NCBI RefSeq assembly: GCF_026725475.1
Contig: NZ_CP109965.1
Coordinates: forward strand, 992,001 to 1,056,000
Direction: 5' to 3'
Length of the DNA: 64,000 nucleotides
DNA from: Catenovulum adriaticum
Lineage (GTDB): Bacteria; Pseudomonadota; Gammaproteobacteria; Enterobacterales; Alteromonadaceae
Position numbers and translations under genes: made by a program
In this document: positions 17,964-25,967 of the stretch, one piece after another
Layout: each line of letters begins with the position of its first letter
Position numbering within the stretch: position 1 is the stretch's first letter
The notes under the pieces: generated by a model
Told to the model about the DNA's origin: nothing
Seen by the model: the letters and a program-made list of their open reading frames with translations, nothing else
The model's database searches: none

Positions 17964-19322
17964 ATGCATATTCATATTTTAGGTATTTGTGGCACCTTTA
18001 TGGGTGGTTTGGCCGTTCTGGCTAAGCAATTAGGTTATCGAGTGACTGGTTCTGACGCTAATGTTTACCCACCGATGAGTGAGCAATTATCCGCACTAGG
18101 CATTGAATTAATGCAAGGCTATAGCGCGGATAATTTAAAAGATACGCCGGATATTGTGGTGATCGGCAATGCTTTATCACGAGGAAATCCAGAAGTTGAA
18201 GCTGTTTTAGAGCAAAATTTATATTATTTATCTGGCCCCCAGTGGCTTCACGAACATGTGCTCAAAGATAAATGGGTGATTGCAGTTTCTGGTACTCATG
18301 GAAAAACAACAACGACCAGCATGTTAGCTTGGATTTTAGAAGCTAACGGGTGTAAACCCGGTTTTTTAATTGGCGGTGTAGCTAATAATTTTGGCATCTC
18401 GGCGCGATTAGGCGACTCTATCTTTTTTGTGATAGAAGCTGATGAATATGACTCTGCTTTTTTTGATAAGCGTAGTAAATTTGTCCATTATTATCCTAGA
18501 ACGTTAATTATTAATAACCTTGAGTTTGATCATGCAGATATTTTTGATAATTTAGCCGCCATTCAAAAACAATTTCATCATTTAATTCGAACCATTCCTG
18601 GTAGTGGTTTAATTTTAAAACCTGAATCCGCTGCAATTGATGAGGTGTTTGAAAAAGGTTGTTGGAGTGAAACTGAAAAATTAGCAGCAAACCATGATTG
18701 GGATTTTAAAGCGGTTAATTCTGATTTCAGTGAATTTGAACTCTTCAAGCAAGGCGAAAGTGCAGGGGTTGTTAAATGGAATTTGTTGGGTGAACATAAC
18801 GCGCACAATGCAACAATGGCAATAGCTGCAGCTTATCATGTAGGTGTTCGACCTGAATACTCAATTGAGTCATTAATGCGATTTGAAAATGTTAAAAGAC
18901 GACTAGAGTTAAAAGGGTGTGTTAATCAAATAAAGGTTTATGATGATTTTGCACATCACCCTACCGCGATAAAAACAACACTCAGCGGGTTAAAAAACCA
19001 TATGGAAAGCGGACGTATAATTGCGGTTTTAGAACCTAGATCGAATACAATGAAAATGGGTATTCATAAGCATGAATTAGCAGAGTCACTTAAACTCGCC
19101 GATAAAGTATTTATGCTACAACCAGAATCAATCAGTTGGGCGTTAGCGGACATAATGCAAGCGTCGGATATTAATGCTTGTATTTATAATGCCTTGCCTG
19201 AATTAGTTGATCAAATAGTGAAATCAGCGCAGACAGGTGACAGTATACTGGTAATGAGCAACGGTGGTTTTGGTGGTATTCATCAAAAATTACTGGATAG
19301 TTTGGCAAAAAAGGTTAATTAA
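17964..19322 (+). CDS. mpl: UDP-N-acetylmuramate:L-alanyl-gamma-D-glutamyl-meso-diaminopimelate ligase
   Basis: A 452-residue Mur-ligase that joins recovered murein tripeptide to UDP-MurNAc in cell-wall recycling. The start HIHILGICGTFMGGLAVLAKQLG is typical of Mpl (ICGTFMGG), the ATP loop GTHGKTTTTSM lies near residue 110, and NNLEFDHADIF and DDFAHHPTAI match the central and C-terminal domains. Its stop overlaps the ATG of ubiX by one base; it heads a five-gene operon. Confidence 0.96.
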   Translation: MHIHILGICGTFMGGLAVLAKQLGYRVTGSDANVYPPMSEQLSALGIELMQGYSADNLKDTPDIVVIGNALSRGNPEVEAVLEQNLYYLSGPQWLHEHVLKDKWVIAVSGTHGKTTTTSMLAWILEANGCKPGFLIGGVANNFGISARLGDSIFFVIEADEYDSAFFDKRSKFVHYYPRTLIINNLEFDHADIFDNLAAIQKQFHHLIRTIPGSGLILKPESAAIDEVFEKGCWSETEKLAANHDWDFKAVNSDFSEFELFKQGESAGVVKWNLLGEHNAHNATMAIAAAYHVGVRPEYSIESLMRFENVKRRLELKGCVNQIKVYDDFAHHPTAIKTTLSGLKNHMESGRIIAVLEPRSNTMKMGIHKHELAESLKLADKVFMLQPESISWALADIMQASDINACIYNALPELVDQIVKSAQTGDSILVMSNGGFGGIHQKLLDSLAKKVN

Positions 19323-19948
19323 TGTCTGATCACAATGAATTTAATGCAGAGGTCACGTTAGCTTTAACTGGGGCCTCCGGCATGCCTTACGCAATTAATT
19401 TATTAAAGGCTTTGGTAAACGCAAACCAAAAAGTGCATTTATTGGTGTCGTCGGCAGCTTTGGTGGTGCTTAAAACAGAAAGCCAGCTCAATGTGCCAGC
19501 TAAGCCTGAATTGGCTAGTCGATTTTTTATAGAGCTATGTCAGGCAAAAGAATCACAAATTAAATGCTATGGTAAGGATGAATGGTTTTCACCGGTTGCA
19601 TCTGGTTCTGCTGCGCCTAAAAAAATGATCATTTGTCCGGCTAGCATGGGCACGGTTTCAGCGATTAGTTGCGGGGCGAGTGATAATTTAATAGAACGGG
19701 CGGCCGATGTTGTCATTAAGGAGCAAGGCCAACTTATTATTGTGCCGCGAGAAATGCCGTTTTCACTGATTCATTTAGAAAACTTAACTAAGTTAGCCCG
19801 AATGCAAGTAACGGTTATGCCTGCCTCACCAGGGTTTTATCATCAACCTGAAAGCATTGATGACTTAGTTAATTTTGTAGTGGCACGCATTTTAGATCAT
19901 TTGAAAATAAAACAAGCGCTTATTGAGCCTTGGGGCTATAAAAAATAA
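19322..19948 (+). CDS. ubiX: Flavin prenyltransferase UbiX
   Basis: A 208-residue flavoprotein that attaches a dimethylallyl group to FMN, making the prenylated cofactor used by UbiD decarboxylase in ubiquinone synthesis. Family motifs are LALTGASGMPYAINLL, MIICPASMGTVSAIS, GASDNLIERAADVVIKE and LIIVPREMPFSLIHLENL. Adjacent mpl-ubiX overlap by one base. No ubiD in the window. Confidence 0.95.
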   Translation: MSDHNEFNAEVTLALTGASGMPYAINLLKALVNANQKVHLLVSSAALVVLKTESQLNVPAKPELASRFFIELCQAKESQIKCYGKDEWFSPVASGSAAPKKMIICPASMGTVSAISCGASDNLIERAADVVIKEQGQLIIVPREMPFSLIHLENLTKLARMQVTVMPASPGFYHQPESIDDLVNFVVARILDHLKIKQALIEPWGYKK

Positions 19949-19950
19949 TT

Positions 19951-20871
19951 ATGTACGCATTAGAAATTAAAAATTTAAAGAAAGTTTATAATGGTGGTGT
20001 CGAAGCACTTAAAGGTGTTGATTTGATGGTAGAACAAGGCGATTTTTTTGCTTTGTTGGGGCCTAATGGTGCAGGTAAGTCGACAACGATTGGAATTTTA
20101 AGTTCACTCGTTAATAAAACCAGTGGGCAGGTAAAAATATTTGGTCATGATATTAATGACGAGTTAGAGCTGGCTAAATCGCATATTGGATTAGTCCCAC
20201 AAGAATTTAACTTTAATCAGTTTGAAACGGTTCAGCAAATAGTGGTTAATCAAGCGGGTTACTATGGTGTTAAGCGAAAAGAAGCGTTAATTCGAAGTGA
20301 AACTTATTTAAAACAAACAGATTTATGGAAGAAAAAAGACACCCCAGCTCGCAATCTATCTGGTGGCATGAAGCGCAGATTAATGATAGCTAGAGCCATG
20401 ATGCATCAACCTAAATTATTAATTTTGGATGAGCCTACCGCGGGCGTAGATATCGAAATACGCCGCTCTATGTGGCAATTTTTACGTAAAATTAATGAAC
20501 AAGGGGTGACTATTATTTTAACCACGCATTATTTAGAAGAGGCAGAAAGTCTGTGCCGAAATATTGCGATTATTGATAAAGGGCAAATAGTCGAAAACAC
20601 CAGTATGAAACGTTTGTTAACTCAATTAACCGTTGAAACTTTTATTTTAGATTTGGCTGAAGATTATTCTAATATTCAGCTAGAAAAAGTTAAGTACGAG
20701 CAAACAGATGCGCATACATTACAAATTGAAATTGATAAAAATGATTCATTAAATCAGGTATTTGATCAGCTTAGTGCACAAAACATAGTTGTAAAAAGTA
20801 TGCGCAATAAAGCCAATCGCTTAGAAGAGTTATTTGTCAGATTAGTAGAAGCAGGTAGAACGGCATCATGA
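19951..20871 (+). CDS. ABC transporter ATP-binding protein (YadG-like)
   Basis: A 306-residue ATPase of an ABC-2 type exporter. Walker A GPNGAGKSTT (about residues 38-47), Q-loop LVPQEFNF, signature LSGGMKRRLMIARAM, Walker B LLILDEPTAGVD and the H-loop TTHYLEEAE are complete. It follows ubiX by two bases and overlaps its permease by 4 bases. Closest to the E. coli YadG/YadH pair, whose substrate is not established. Confidence 0.93.
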   Translation: MYALEIKNLKKVYNGGVEALKGVDLMVEQGDFFALLGPNGAGKSTTIGILSSLVNKTSGQVKIFGHDINDELELAKSHIGLVPQEFNFNQFETVQQIVVNQAGYYGVKRKEALIRSETYLKQTDLWKKKDTPARNLSGGMKRRLMIARAMMHQPKLLILDEPTAGVDIEIRRSMWQFLRKINEQGVTIILTTHYLEEAESLCRNIAIIDKGQIVENTSMKRLLTQLTVETFILDLAEDYSNIQLEKVKYEQTDAHTLQIEIDKNDSLNQVFDQLSAQNIVVKSMRNKANRLEELFVRLVEAGRTAS

Positions 20872-21638
20872 AAGCAAATTATTTAATTGCATTAAACAGT
20901 ATTTTATACAAAGAGTGTAATCGATTTTTACGCATTTGGGTGCAAACGCTAGTGCCACCAGCGATTACAATGACACTTTATTTTGTGGTTTTTGGTAGTT
21001 TGATTGGCAAGCGAGTAGGGGACGTTAATGGCTTTAATTATGTAGAGTTTATGATGCCTGGGCTTATAATGTTAGCCGTTATTAATAATGCTTACTCTAA
21101 TGTTTCTTCCTCGTTTTTTAGCGCCAAATTTCAGCGAAACGTAGAGGAGCTTTTAGTTGCACCTGTTCCTACCTTTGTGATTGTCGCTGGCTATGTATTA
21201 GGTGGCGTTGCCCGTGCGGTTATAGTTGGCTCACTGGTGACTGTTGTCGCGTTATTTTTTGTCGATATTCAAGTACATAACTGGTTTGTTATTCTTTCAA
21301 CCTTGTTATTAACAGCTACCTTGTTTGCGTTAGGTGGATTAATTAATGCGATTTTTGCAAAAAGTTTTGATGATGTCAGCATTATACCCACCTTTATTTT
21401 ATCGCCGCTGACATATTTAGGTGGCGTATTTTTTTCTGTTTCTATGTTGCCAGAGTTTTGGCAGTCGGTTAGCCAGTTAAACCCTATTATATATATGGTT
21501 AATGCCTTTAGATTCGGTTTTTTAGGCAGCAGTGACGTGAGTTTGTGGACTGCTTATTCAGTGTTAATTGTTGTGACTTTAAGTTTGTTTTTGCTCGCTA
21601 TGCGTTTACTAAATAAAGGTGTGGGGATTAGACATTAA
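20868..21638 (+). CDS. ABC-2 type transporter permease (YadH-like)
   Basis: A 256-residue inner-membrane permease with about six hydrophobic segments (for instance VPPAITMTLYFVVFGSLIG, VIVAGYVLGGVARAVIVGSL, SVLIVVTLSLFLLAM) and the ABC-2 signature region SPLTYLGGVFFSVSMLPEFWQ near residues 180-205. Partner of the preceding ATPase. Its stop overlaps the next start by one base. Confidence 0.93.
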   Translation: MKANYLIALNSILYKECNRFLRIWVQTLVPPAITMTLYFVVFGSLIGKRVGDVNGFNYVEFMMPGLIMLAVINNAYSNVSSSFFSAKFQRNVEELLVAPVPTFVIVAGYVLGGVARAVIVGSLVTVVALFFVDIQVHNWFVILSTLLLTATLFALGGLINAIFAKSFDDVSIIPTFILSPLTYLGGVFFSVSMLPEFWQSVSQLNPIIYMVNAFRFGFLGSSDVSLWTAYSVLIVVTLSLFLLAMRLLNKGVGIRH

Positions 21639-22297
21639 TGCTAGGTAACTCACGTTCAGTACAAACCAATCAAATAGGTATTCATGAAGATTTAGAAAAA
21701 ATAGTCGCGCGGCATTTATCGAGCGTTTTTTTAAAGCCGATCTCAGCTCATACGCAAGGGGCATTTGAGCAGGCGTTAGATTTTGTTCAATCAAAAAAAC
21801 AAGCTGTTATCTTAGATGCCTGTTGTGGGGTAGGAGATAGCAGCCGAAATTTAGCCCAGCTTTATCCGCAGCATACAATAATCGGGGTGGATAAATCTGA
21901 TGAGCGAATTCATAAAAACCGAACTGAAACTGACCATAATATTATTTTATTGCGTGCAGATTTGAATGATTTTTATCGCTTATTAGCTCAGGCAATTAAA
22001 CGTAATCAGATACAAATTGCTCAGCATAAAATATATTATCCAAACCCTTGGCCAAAATCAGCTCATATTAAAAGGCGCTGGCATGGCGCGCCCGTTTTTC
22101 CCGATTTAGTGAGTGTATGCTCGAATATAGAAATGCGCTCAAATTGGTTAACGTATCTGGAAGAGTTTCAGTTTGCATTAAATCTAGTCGGGATAAAAAG
22201 TCAGGTTAAGCCAATTCAAGTAGAGCATGCAATGACGCCCTTTGAGGCTAAATATAATGCTAGTGGACAAACTATTTATCAACTATTAACAGTTTAA
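21638..22297 (+). CDS. TrmB-like SAM-dependent methyltransferase
   Basis: A 219-residue Rossmann methyltransferase. The SAM-binding glycine motif is LDACCGVGDSSRNLA (about residues 53-67) and the TrmB-type catalytic region is YYPNPWPKSAHIKRRWHGAPVFP, compared with FPDPWHKxRHxKRR in genuine tRNA m7G46 methyltransferases; the C-terminal TPFEAKYNASGQTIYQL parallels the TKFExRGxxxGxxxxDL end of TrmB. The aspartate of PDPW is replaced by asparagine and the N-terminal TrmB part is divergent, so this is probably a paralogue with another or altered substrate. It closes the mpl operon (one-base overlap with the permease). A canonical trmB elsewhere in the genome would support that view. Confidence 0.8.
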   Translation: MLGNSRSVQTNQIGIHEDLEKIVARHLSSVFLKPISAHTQGAFEQALDFVQSKKQAVILDACCGVGDSSRNLAQLYPQHTIIGVDKSDERIHKNRTETDHNIILLRADLNDFYRLLAQAIKRNQIQIAQHKIYYPNPWPKSAHIKRRWHGAPVFPDLVSVCSNIEMRSNWLTYLEEFQFALNLVGIKSQVKPIQVEHAMTPFEAKYNASGQTIYQLLTV

Positions 22298-22493
22298 TAT
22301 ATTCATTGCTGCATAAAATCAAAACATAATAAAAGGCGCCCCTCATTTTAGCGTTGATGGTGCGGGATTTTATCGGTTTTGCAGTTCAATTTTCCTTAGC
22401 TATAGTTATATCTAATACGTTTGAAACAAATTTTTAGAACGTTTTTTTGGAGCTGAATCAAAAACAAGTTAAGGCTGATTGATTCAAATTACA

Positions 22494-22513
22494 TTAAAGT
22501 TTGCAAACTTTAA
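22494..22513. repeat. Perfect 20-bp palindrome upstream of chemoreceptor gene
   Basis: TTAAAGTTTG followed directly by its reverse complement CAAACTTTAA, centred about 45 bases before the chemoreceptor ATG. A nearby 8-bp inverted pair TGAATCAA (22454-22461) / TTGATTCA (22481-22488) adds structure. The size and position fit an operator for a dimeric regulator, but no regulator can be named. Confidence 0.4.
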
Positions 22514-22548
22514 CCACCCTCTATTATTTAAAAATAAGAGACACACTG

Positions 22549-24168
22549 ATGAATTTTCACAAAATTAGAGTTAAAAGTTCTATCCCAATTGTTTTATTAG
22601 CAACCGCTTTATTAACACTTTTTTTAGCATTTTCACATTTAATTAAGTTGCAAGAACAAGCATTAGAAGCACAGTCTAACCAATTTTTAAAAGCGATATC
22701 CGTTGTATTAAATGCTGATCGCGATTTATATCAAGCTGAACTTGCTCAAACGAAATTAATTTCTGGTTTGACTGATCCTCAAAGTGCCAAGCAAGAAATC
22801 AGTGAAAATGCTCAGCAAGTTAAAAATCGATTTAATGAATACCGGAAGTATTTATCGTCGTACCCAAATGTGGTTAGCCAATTTCAATCGTTTGATCAAG
22901 CTTTTGTTGCATGGGAAAACGCGTCAACTGCATTACAGCTAGCGAGTACACAACAACCTAATCAAGATTTATCGTCACTCAAACAAACTGCTGAATTACG
23001 TTTTAATGAACTGAGAAGCGTGTTAGATAAAGCAGGTGAAGCTGCAGAAATTCAGGCTAATAAGGTTCAACAAATACTTGAAACAGAAATTACAGCATTT
23101 AAAACTACGGCAATGATATTTTTATTCGTTGTATTATTAATTGCTGGTTGGTTTAGCTATAAAGTACCTAAGCTATTAACTGAACAAATTAATTATTTAA
23201 CGAAACGCGTGAATGAAATTGCATCGGGTGAAGGCGACTTACGAGCCCGAATTGAGGTTAGTTCAAAAGATGAATTTGGTGAACTAGCGACCGAATTTAA
23301 TCGTTTTGTTGAAAGCTTACGAGAATTAATTGTAACGATATTAGATCAAGCATCTGATTTAACCAATTTAACGGCTACTCTAACCGAATCGTCAGAAAAA
23401 ACTCGAAGTATTACAACCACGATCAATCAGGCTTCGGACTCAATTGTTAGCGCCGTTCATGAAATGAACTTATCGAATAAACAAATGGCAGAAGTAGCGA
23501 ACGGCACAGCGACGGAAGCAGATACCTCGAGCCAAATGGCAAAGCAAGGTATTCAGGTTGTTGAGCAATCTAATGAATCTATCAGTCATTTATCTTCAAA
23601 TATGGAAACAGCGCTGCATAGCTCTTCACAATTACAAAAAAGCTCGGAAAATATTGCTTCGGTCTTAGATGTTATTCGCGGCATTGCAGAACAAACTAAT
23701 TTATTAGCGTTAAATGCCGCGATAGAAGCTGCTAGAGCGGGTGAGCAAGGAAGAGGGTTTGCCGTCGTAGCTGATGAAGTACGAACATTGGCAACGCGGA
23801 CTCAAGAAAGTACAAATCATATTCATACTATGATAGAGCAGTTAACGGCGAGCGTAGGTGAATCGGCTCGCTCTATTGCTAACGGAAAACAAAATGCAGA
23901 TGATACGGTAAGCATATTTCAAGAAGCCAACGAGGTTTTCAATACCTTGCTGCAGTCGTCTGTTAGATTAAATGACATGTCGACTCAAACGGCGCAAGCG
24001 ACTGAAGAGCAGTCCACTGTGTCTGATGAAATTAGCCAAAATTTATTTTCGTTAAATGAACAAACAACGTCAGCAACTGCAATTGCTGAATCTAGCGAGC
24101 AGCTTGCAGCACAAATTAAAGATCTGGCGAATAATTTATCGGATTTAGTCGGTCGCTTTAAAGTGTAG
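22549..24168 (+). CDS. Methyl-accepting chemotaxis protein
   Basis: About 539 residues from the ATG at 22549, chosen because it starts directly with the first membrane anchor (VKSSIPIVLLATALLTLFLAF); an upstream TTG frame adds only an unlikely tail. A helical periplasmic domain of about 170 residues follows, then a second membrane helix (TTAMIFLFVVLLIAGWF), a HAMP domain (about 210-265) and the cytoplasmic signalling domain with the invariant tip EQTNLLALNAAIEAARAGEQGRGFAVVADEVR split here as the conserved hairpin. No C-terminal CheR-tethering pentapeptide. Feeds the CheA/CheW system encoded at 35130-40672. Ligand unknown. Confidence 0.93.
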   Translation: MNFHKIRVKSSIPIVLLATALLTLFLAFSHLIKLQEQALEAQSNQFLKAISVVLNADRDLYQAELAQTKLISGLTDPQSAKQEISENAQQVKNRFNEYRKYLSSYPNVVSQFQSFDQAFVAWENASTALQLASTQQPNQDLSSLKQTAELRFNELRSVLDKAGEAAEIQANKVQQILETEITAFKTTAMIFLFVVLLIAGWFSYKVPKLLTEQINYLTKRVNEIASGEGDLRARIEVSSKDEFGELATEFNRFVESLRELIVTILDQASDLTNLTATLTESSEKTRSITTTINQASDSIVSAVHEMNLSNKQMAEVANGTATEADTSSQMAKQGIQVVEQSNESISHLSSNMETALHSSSQLQKSSENIASVLDVIRGIAEQTNLLALNAAIEAARAGEQGRGFAVVADEVRTLATRTQESTNHIHTMIEQLTASVGESARSIANGKQNADDTVSIFQEANEVFNTLLQSSVRLNDMSTQTAQATEEQSTVSDEISQNLFSLNEQTTSATAIAESSEQLAAQIKDLANNLSDLVGRFKV

Positions 24169-24276
24169 GCATTATTTACTAATGACAATTTGCTTATTAA
24201 TTAACTTGATTTTTGAATAAGCTGTTAGCTACATAAATTCAGGTTAATTATTTAAACTCAGGAAAGGAATTATACA

Positions 24277-24813
24277 ATGTCGATACAAACAGCGATTCTT
24301 GCTGGTGGGTGCTTTTGGTGTATAGAGTCATCTTTCTCTAGATTAAAAGGCGTTAAACAAGCTATATCGGGTTATTGTGGAGGAGAAAAGATAGACGCAA
24401 CTTATAAGCAGGTTTGCACGGGGCAAACTGCTCATGCCGAAGTGGTCCGGGTTGAGTTTGACGATTCGGTTATAGAATTCCAGCAAATTTTAGATGTGTT
24501 TTTCTTTTTACATGATCCAACTCAGCTTAATCGGCAAGGTAACGATATTGGTCCTCAGTATCGTAGCGCAATTTTTTATACTAATGAGGCGCAAAAGCAG
24601 CAAGCCTTAGATAAAATATCAGCCTTGGAAGCTTCAGGCCAATTTGAGCAGAAAATCGTAACAGAGGTCACAGAAGCGATGCCGTTTTATCCAGCTGAAG
24701 CTTATCATCAGGGCTATTTTGATGAGAATCCTAGTCAAGGTTACTGTCAGTTTATTATTGCTCCTAAAATGGCTAAATTTAGCCAAACTTTTAGTCATTT
24801 GCTAGCTGATTAA
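24277..24813 (+). CDS. msrA: Peptide methionine sulfoxide reductase MsrA
   Basis: A 178-residue enzyme that reduces methionine-S-sulfoxide in proteins and free form. Catalytic motif GGCFWC has C12, and the conserved GYCGG, DPTQLNRQGNDIGPQYRSAIF and YHQGYFDENP segments follow. A resolving cysteine is likely in GYCQF near residue 162. Monocistronic; a more divergent MsrA-like gene lies at the right edge of the window. Confidence 0.96.
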   Translation: MSIQTAILAGGCFWCIESSFSRLKGVKQAISGYCGGEKIDATYKQVCTGQTAHAEVVRVEFDDSVIEFQQILDVFFFLHDPTQLNRQGNDIGPQYRSAIFYTNEAQKQQALDKISALEASGQFEQKIVTEVTEAMPFYPAEAYHQGYFDENPSQGYCQFIIAPKMAKFSQTFSHLLAD

Positions 24814-24931
24814 CTTATATTGCTTGGCGCGGAATTTGTTTTATTCAATTGGACTAAGAAGCGCTAGCTAGTCTGGGTTCCGTGTAATTCTGGATAATAC
24901 AGATGTTTGTTTCGCGCCTTTTGTTTACCGT

Positions 24932-25939
24932 CTACCTTGTCATTTTTTTCACAAATACCAATACAAATAATGCCATAATAAAACTGCCTGAAAAGGCTTG
25001 AATTGCGGCAATTAAACGGCTAATTCCAATGGGGGCGATGTTGTCGTAGCCTAATGTGGTAAATGTAATTACGCTGTAATACAAAGCTGTGACAAAGTGG
25101 CTTATATTTTGGCTCAGACTTTGCTCAAAATTAAGTTGCACTAAATGCATATTTTGCTGAATGCCAAATAAAAAATAAGCAAGAGCACAGCCTAAAATAA
25201 ATACAAAGGAAAAAATAATCACATTAACTGGCTTTTCACCGTAGCCACAAAATAGATCAACCATTTTTGAAATAATGCGAGGCTTTGAAAGAGCGGGCAT
25301 TTGCATTCTGCGCATTGTGAGTTCTTTATAAATACAATGGCTGGTTAGATCAAATAACCCCTGATGCTCAGCTGCTTTTCTGATATCACGATAAATCTCT
25401 TCTGATTGTTGATATAGGTCTTGGCGTTTGGCTGCATCATTTTCATCGATTAGCTCACTTGCTTTTGTTTCTTGAATTAAACTTGTCCCGAGCTGGATGT
25501 TATCTATTTTTGTATTGGCGAGTTTAACGCCTAATAAATTAGCTTGCGTTAATTGCGCACAGTGCAAATTCGCATCCGTTAGGTTAGCTTTCATTAAAGA
25601 GGCATTATTGAATTTTATATTAAAAAGGTGTGCATGGCTTAAGTTAGCTCGATATAGATTTGAACCAGAAAAATCGTAACCTAATTTGCTATCTTTTTTG
25701 ACTAAATTAATACCGGATAAATCAGCGTATTTTAATTGCAGACCTTGGGTAATGCCGCCGTTATTAACAAAGCGCTCTAGTTTATCGGCCAGCGCCATAC
25801 CTTGTTTATCAAAGTTAGGGTCGTGCCAAAAACAAAAACCGTTTCCCATATTCACTTCTTGGCAATAGTGGCCATCACTTGAACTAAATTGGCAGGTGCC
25901 AAATTTTTCATCTGCTTGCATCTTTAAATAAACATCCAA
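24932..25939 (-). CDS. Pentapeptide-repeat two-helix ion channel protein
   Basis: A 335-residue protein in three parts. Residues 10-45 hold a small Cys/His cluster (GTCQF, HYCQE, GFCFWHDP), perhaps a metal site. Residues about 65-155 are pentapeptide repeats of the A(D/N)LxX type (YADLSGINL, SNLYRANLSHAHL, ANLTDANLHCAQL). The C-terminus is an Ion_trans_2-like pore: membrane helix VIIFSFVFILGCALAYFLF, a pore loop with FTTLGYDNIAP, and a last helix. The selectivity filter reads T-T-L-G-Y-D instead of T-x-G-Y-G-D, so ion selectivity is uncertain. Start ATG at 25939; an alternative Met is at 25921. No operon partner is evident, though the receiver-TPR gene upstream on the same strand ends 29 bases away. 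Confidence 0.82.
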   Translation of the reverse strand: MDVYLKMQADEKFGTCQFSSSDGHYCQEVNMGNGFCFWHDPNFDKQGMALADKLERFVNNGGITQGLQLKYADLSGINLVKKDSKLGYDFSGSNLYRANLSHAHLFNIKFNNASLMKANLTDANLHCAQLTQANLLGVKLANTKIDNIQLGTSLIQETKASELIDENDAAKRQDLYQQSEEIYRDIRKAAEHQGLFDLTSHCIYKELTMRRMQMPALSKPRIISKMVDLFCGYGEKPVNVIIFSFVFILGCALAYFLFGIQQNMHLVQLNFEQSLSQNISHFVTALYYSVITFTTLGYDNIAPIGISRLIAAIQAFSGSFIMALFVLVFVKKMTR

Positions 25940-25967
25940 TCTGTAAACTTTAGTTTAGTTTAGACGT

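Noticed and set aside
22495..22521. TAAAGTTT, an exact sigma-28 -35 element, before the chemoreceptor gene.
   Set aside because: The expected GCCGATAA-like -10 is missing 11 bases later (CCACCCTC), and the element is part of the 20-bp palindrome.
24826..24918. Inverted pair GGCGCGGAA / TTTCGCGCC bracketing about 75 bases behind msrA.
   Set aside because: 8 of 9 match at long range in a gap of convergent genes; may be part of a weak terminator but no continuous stem or T run supports it.
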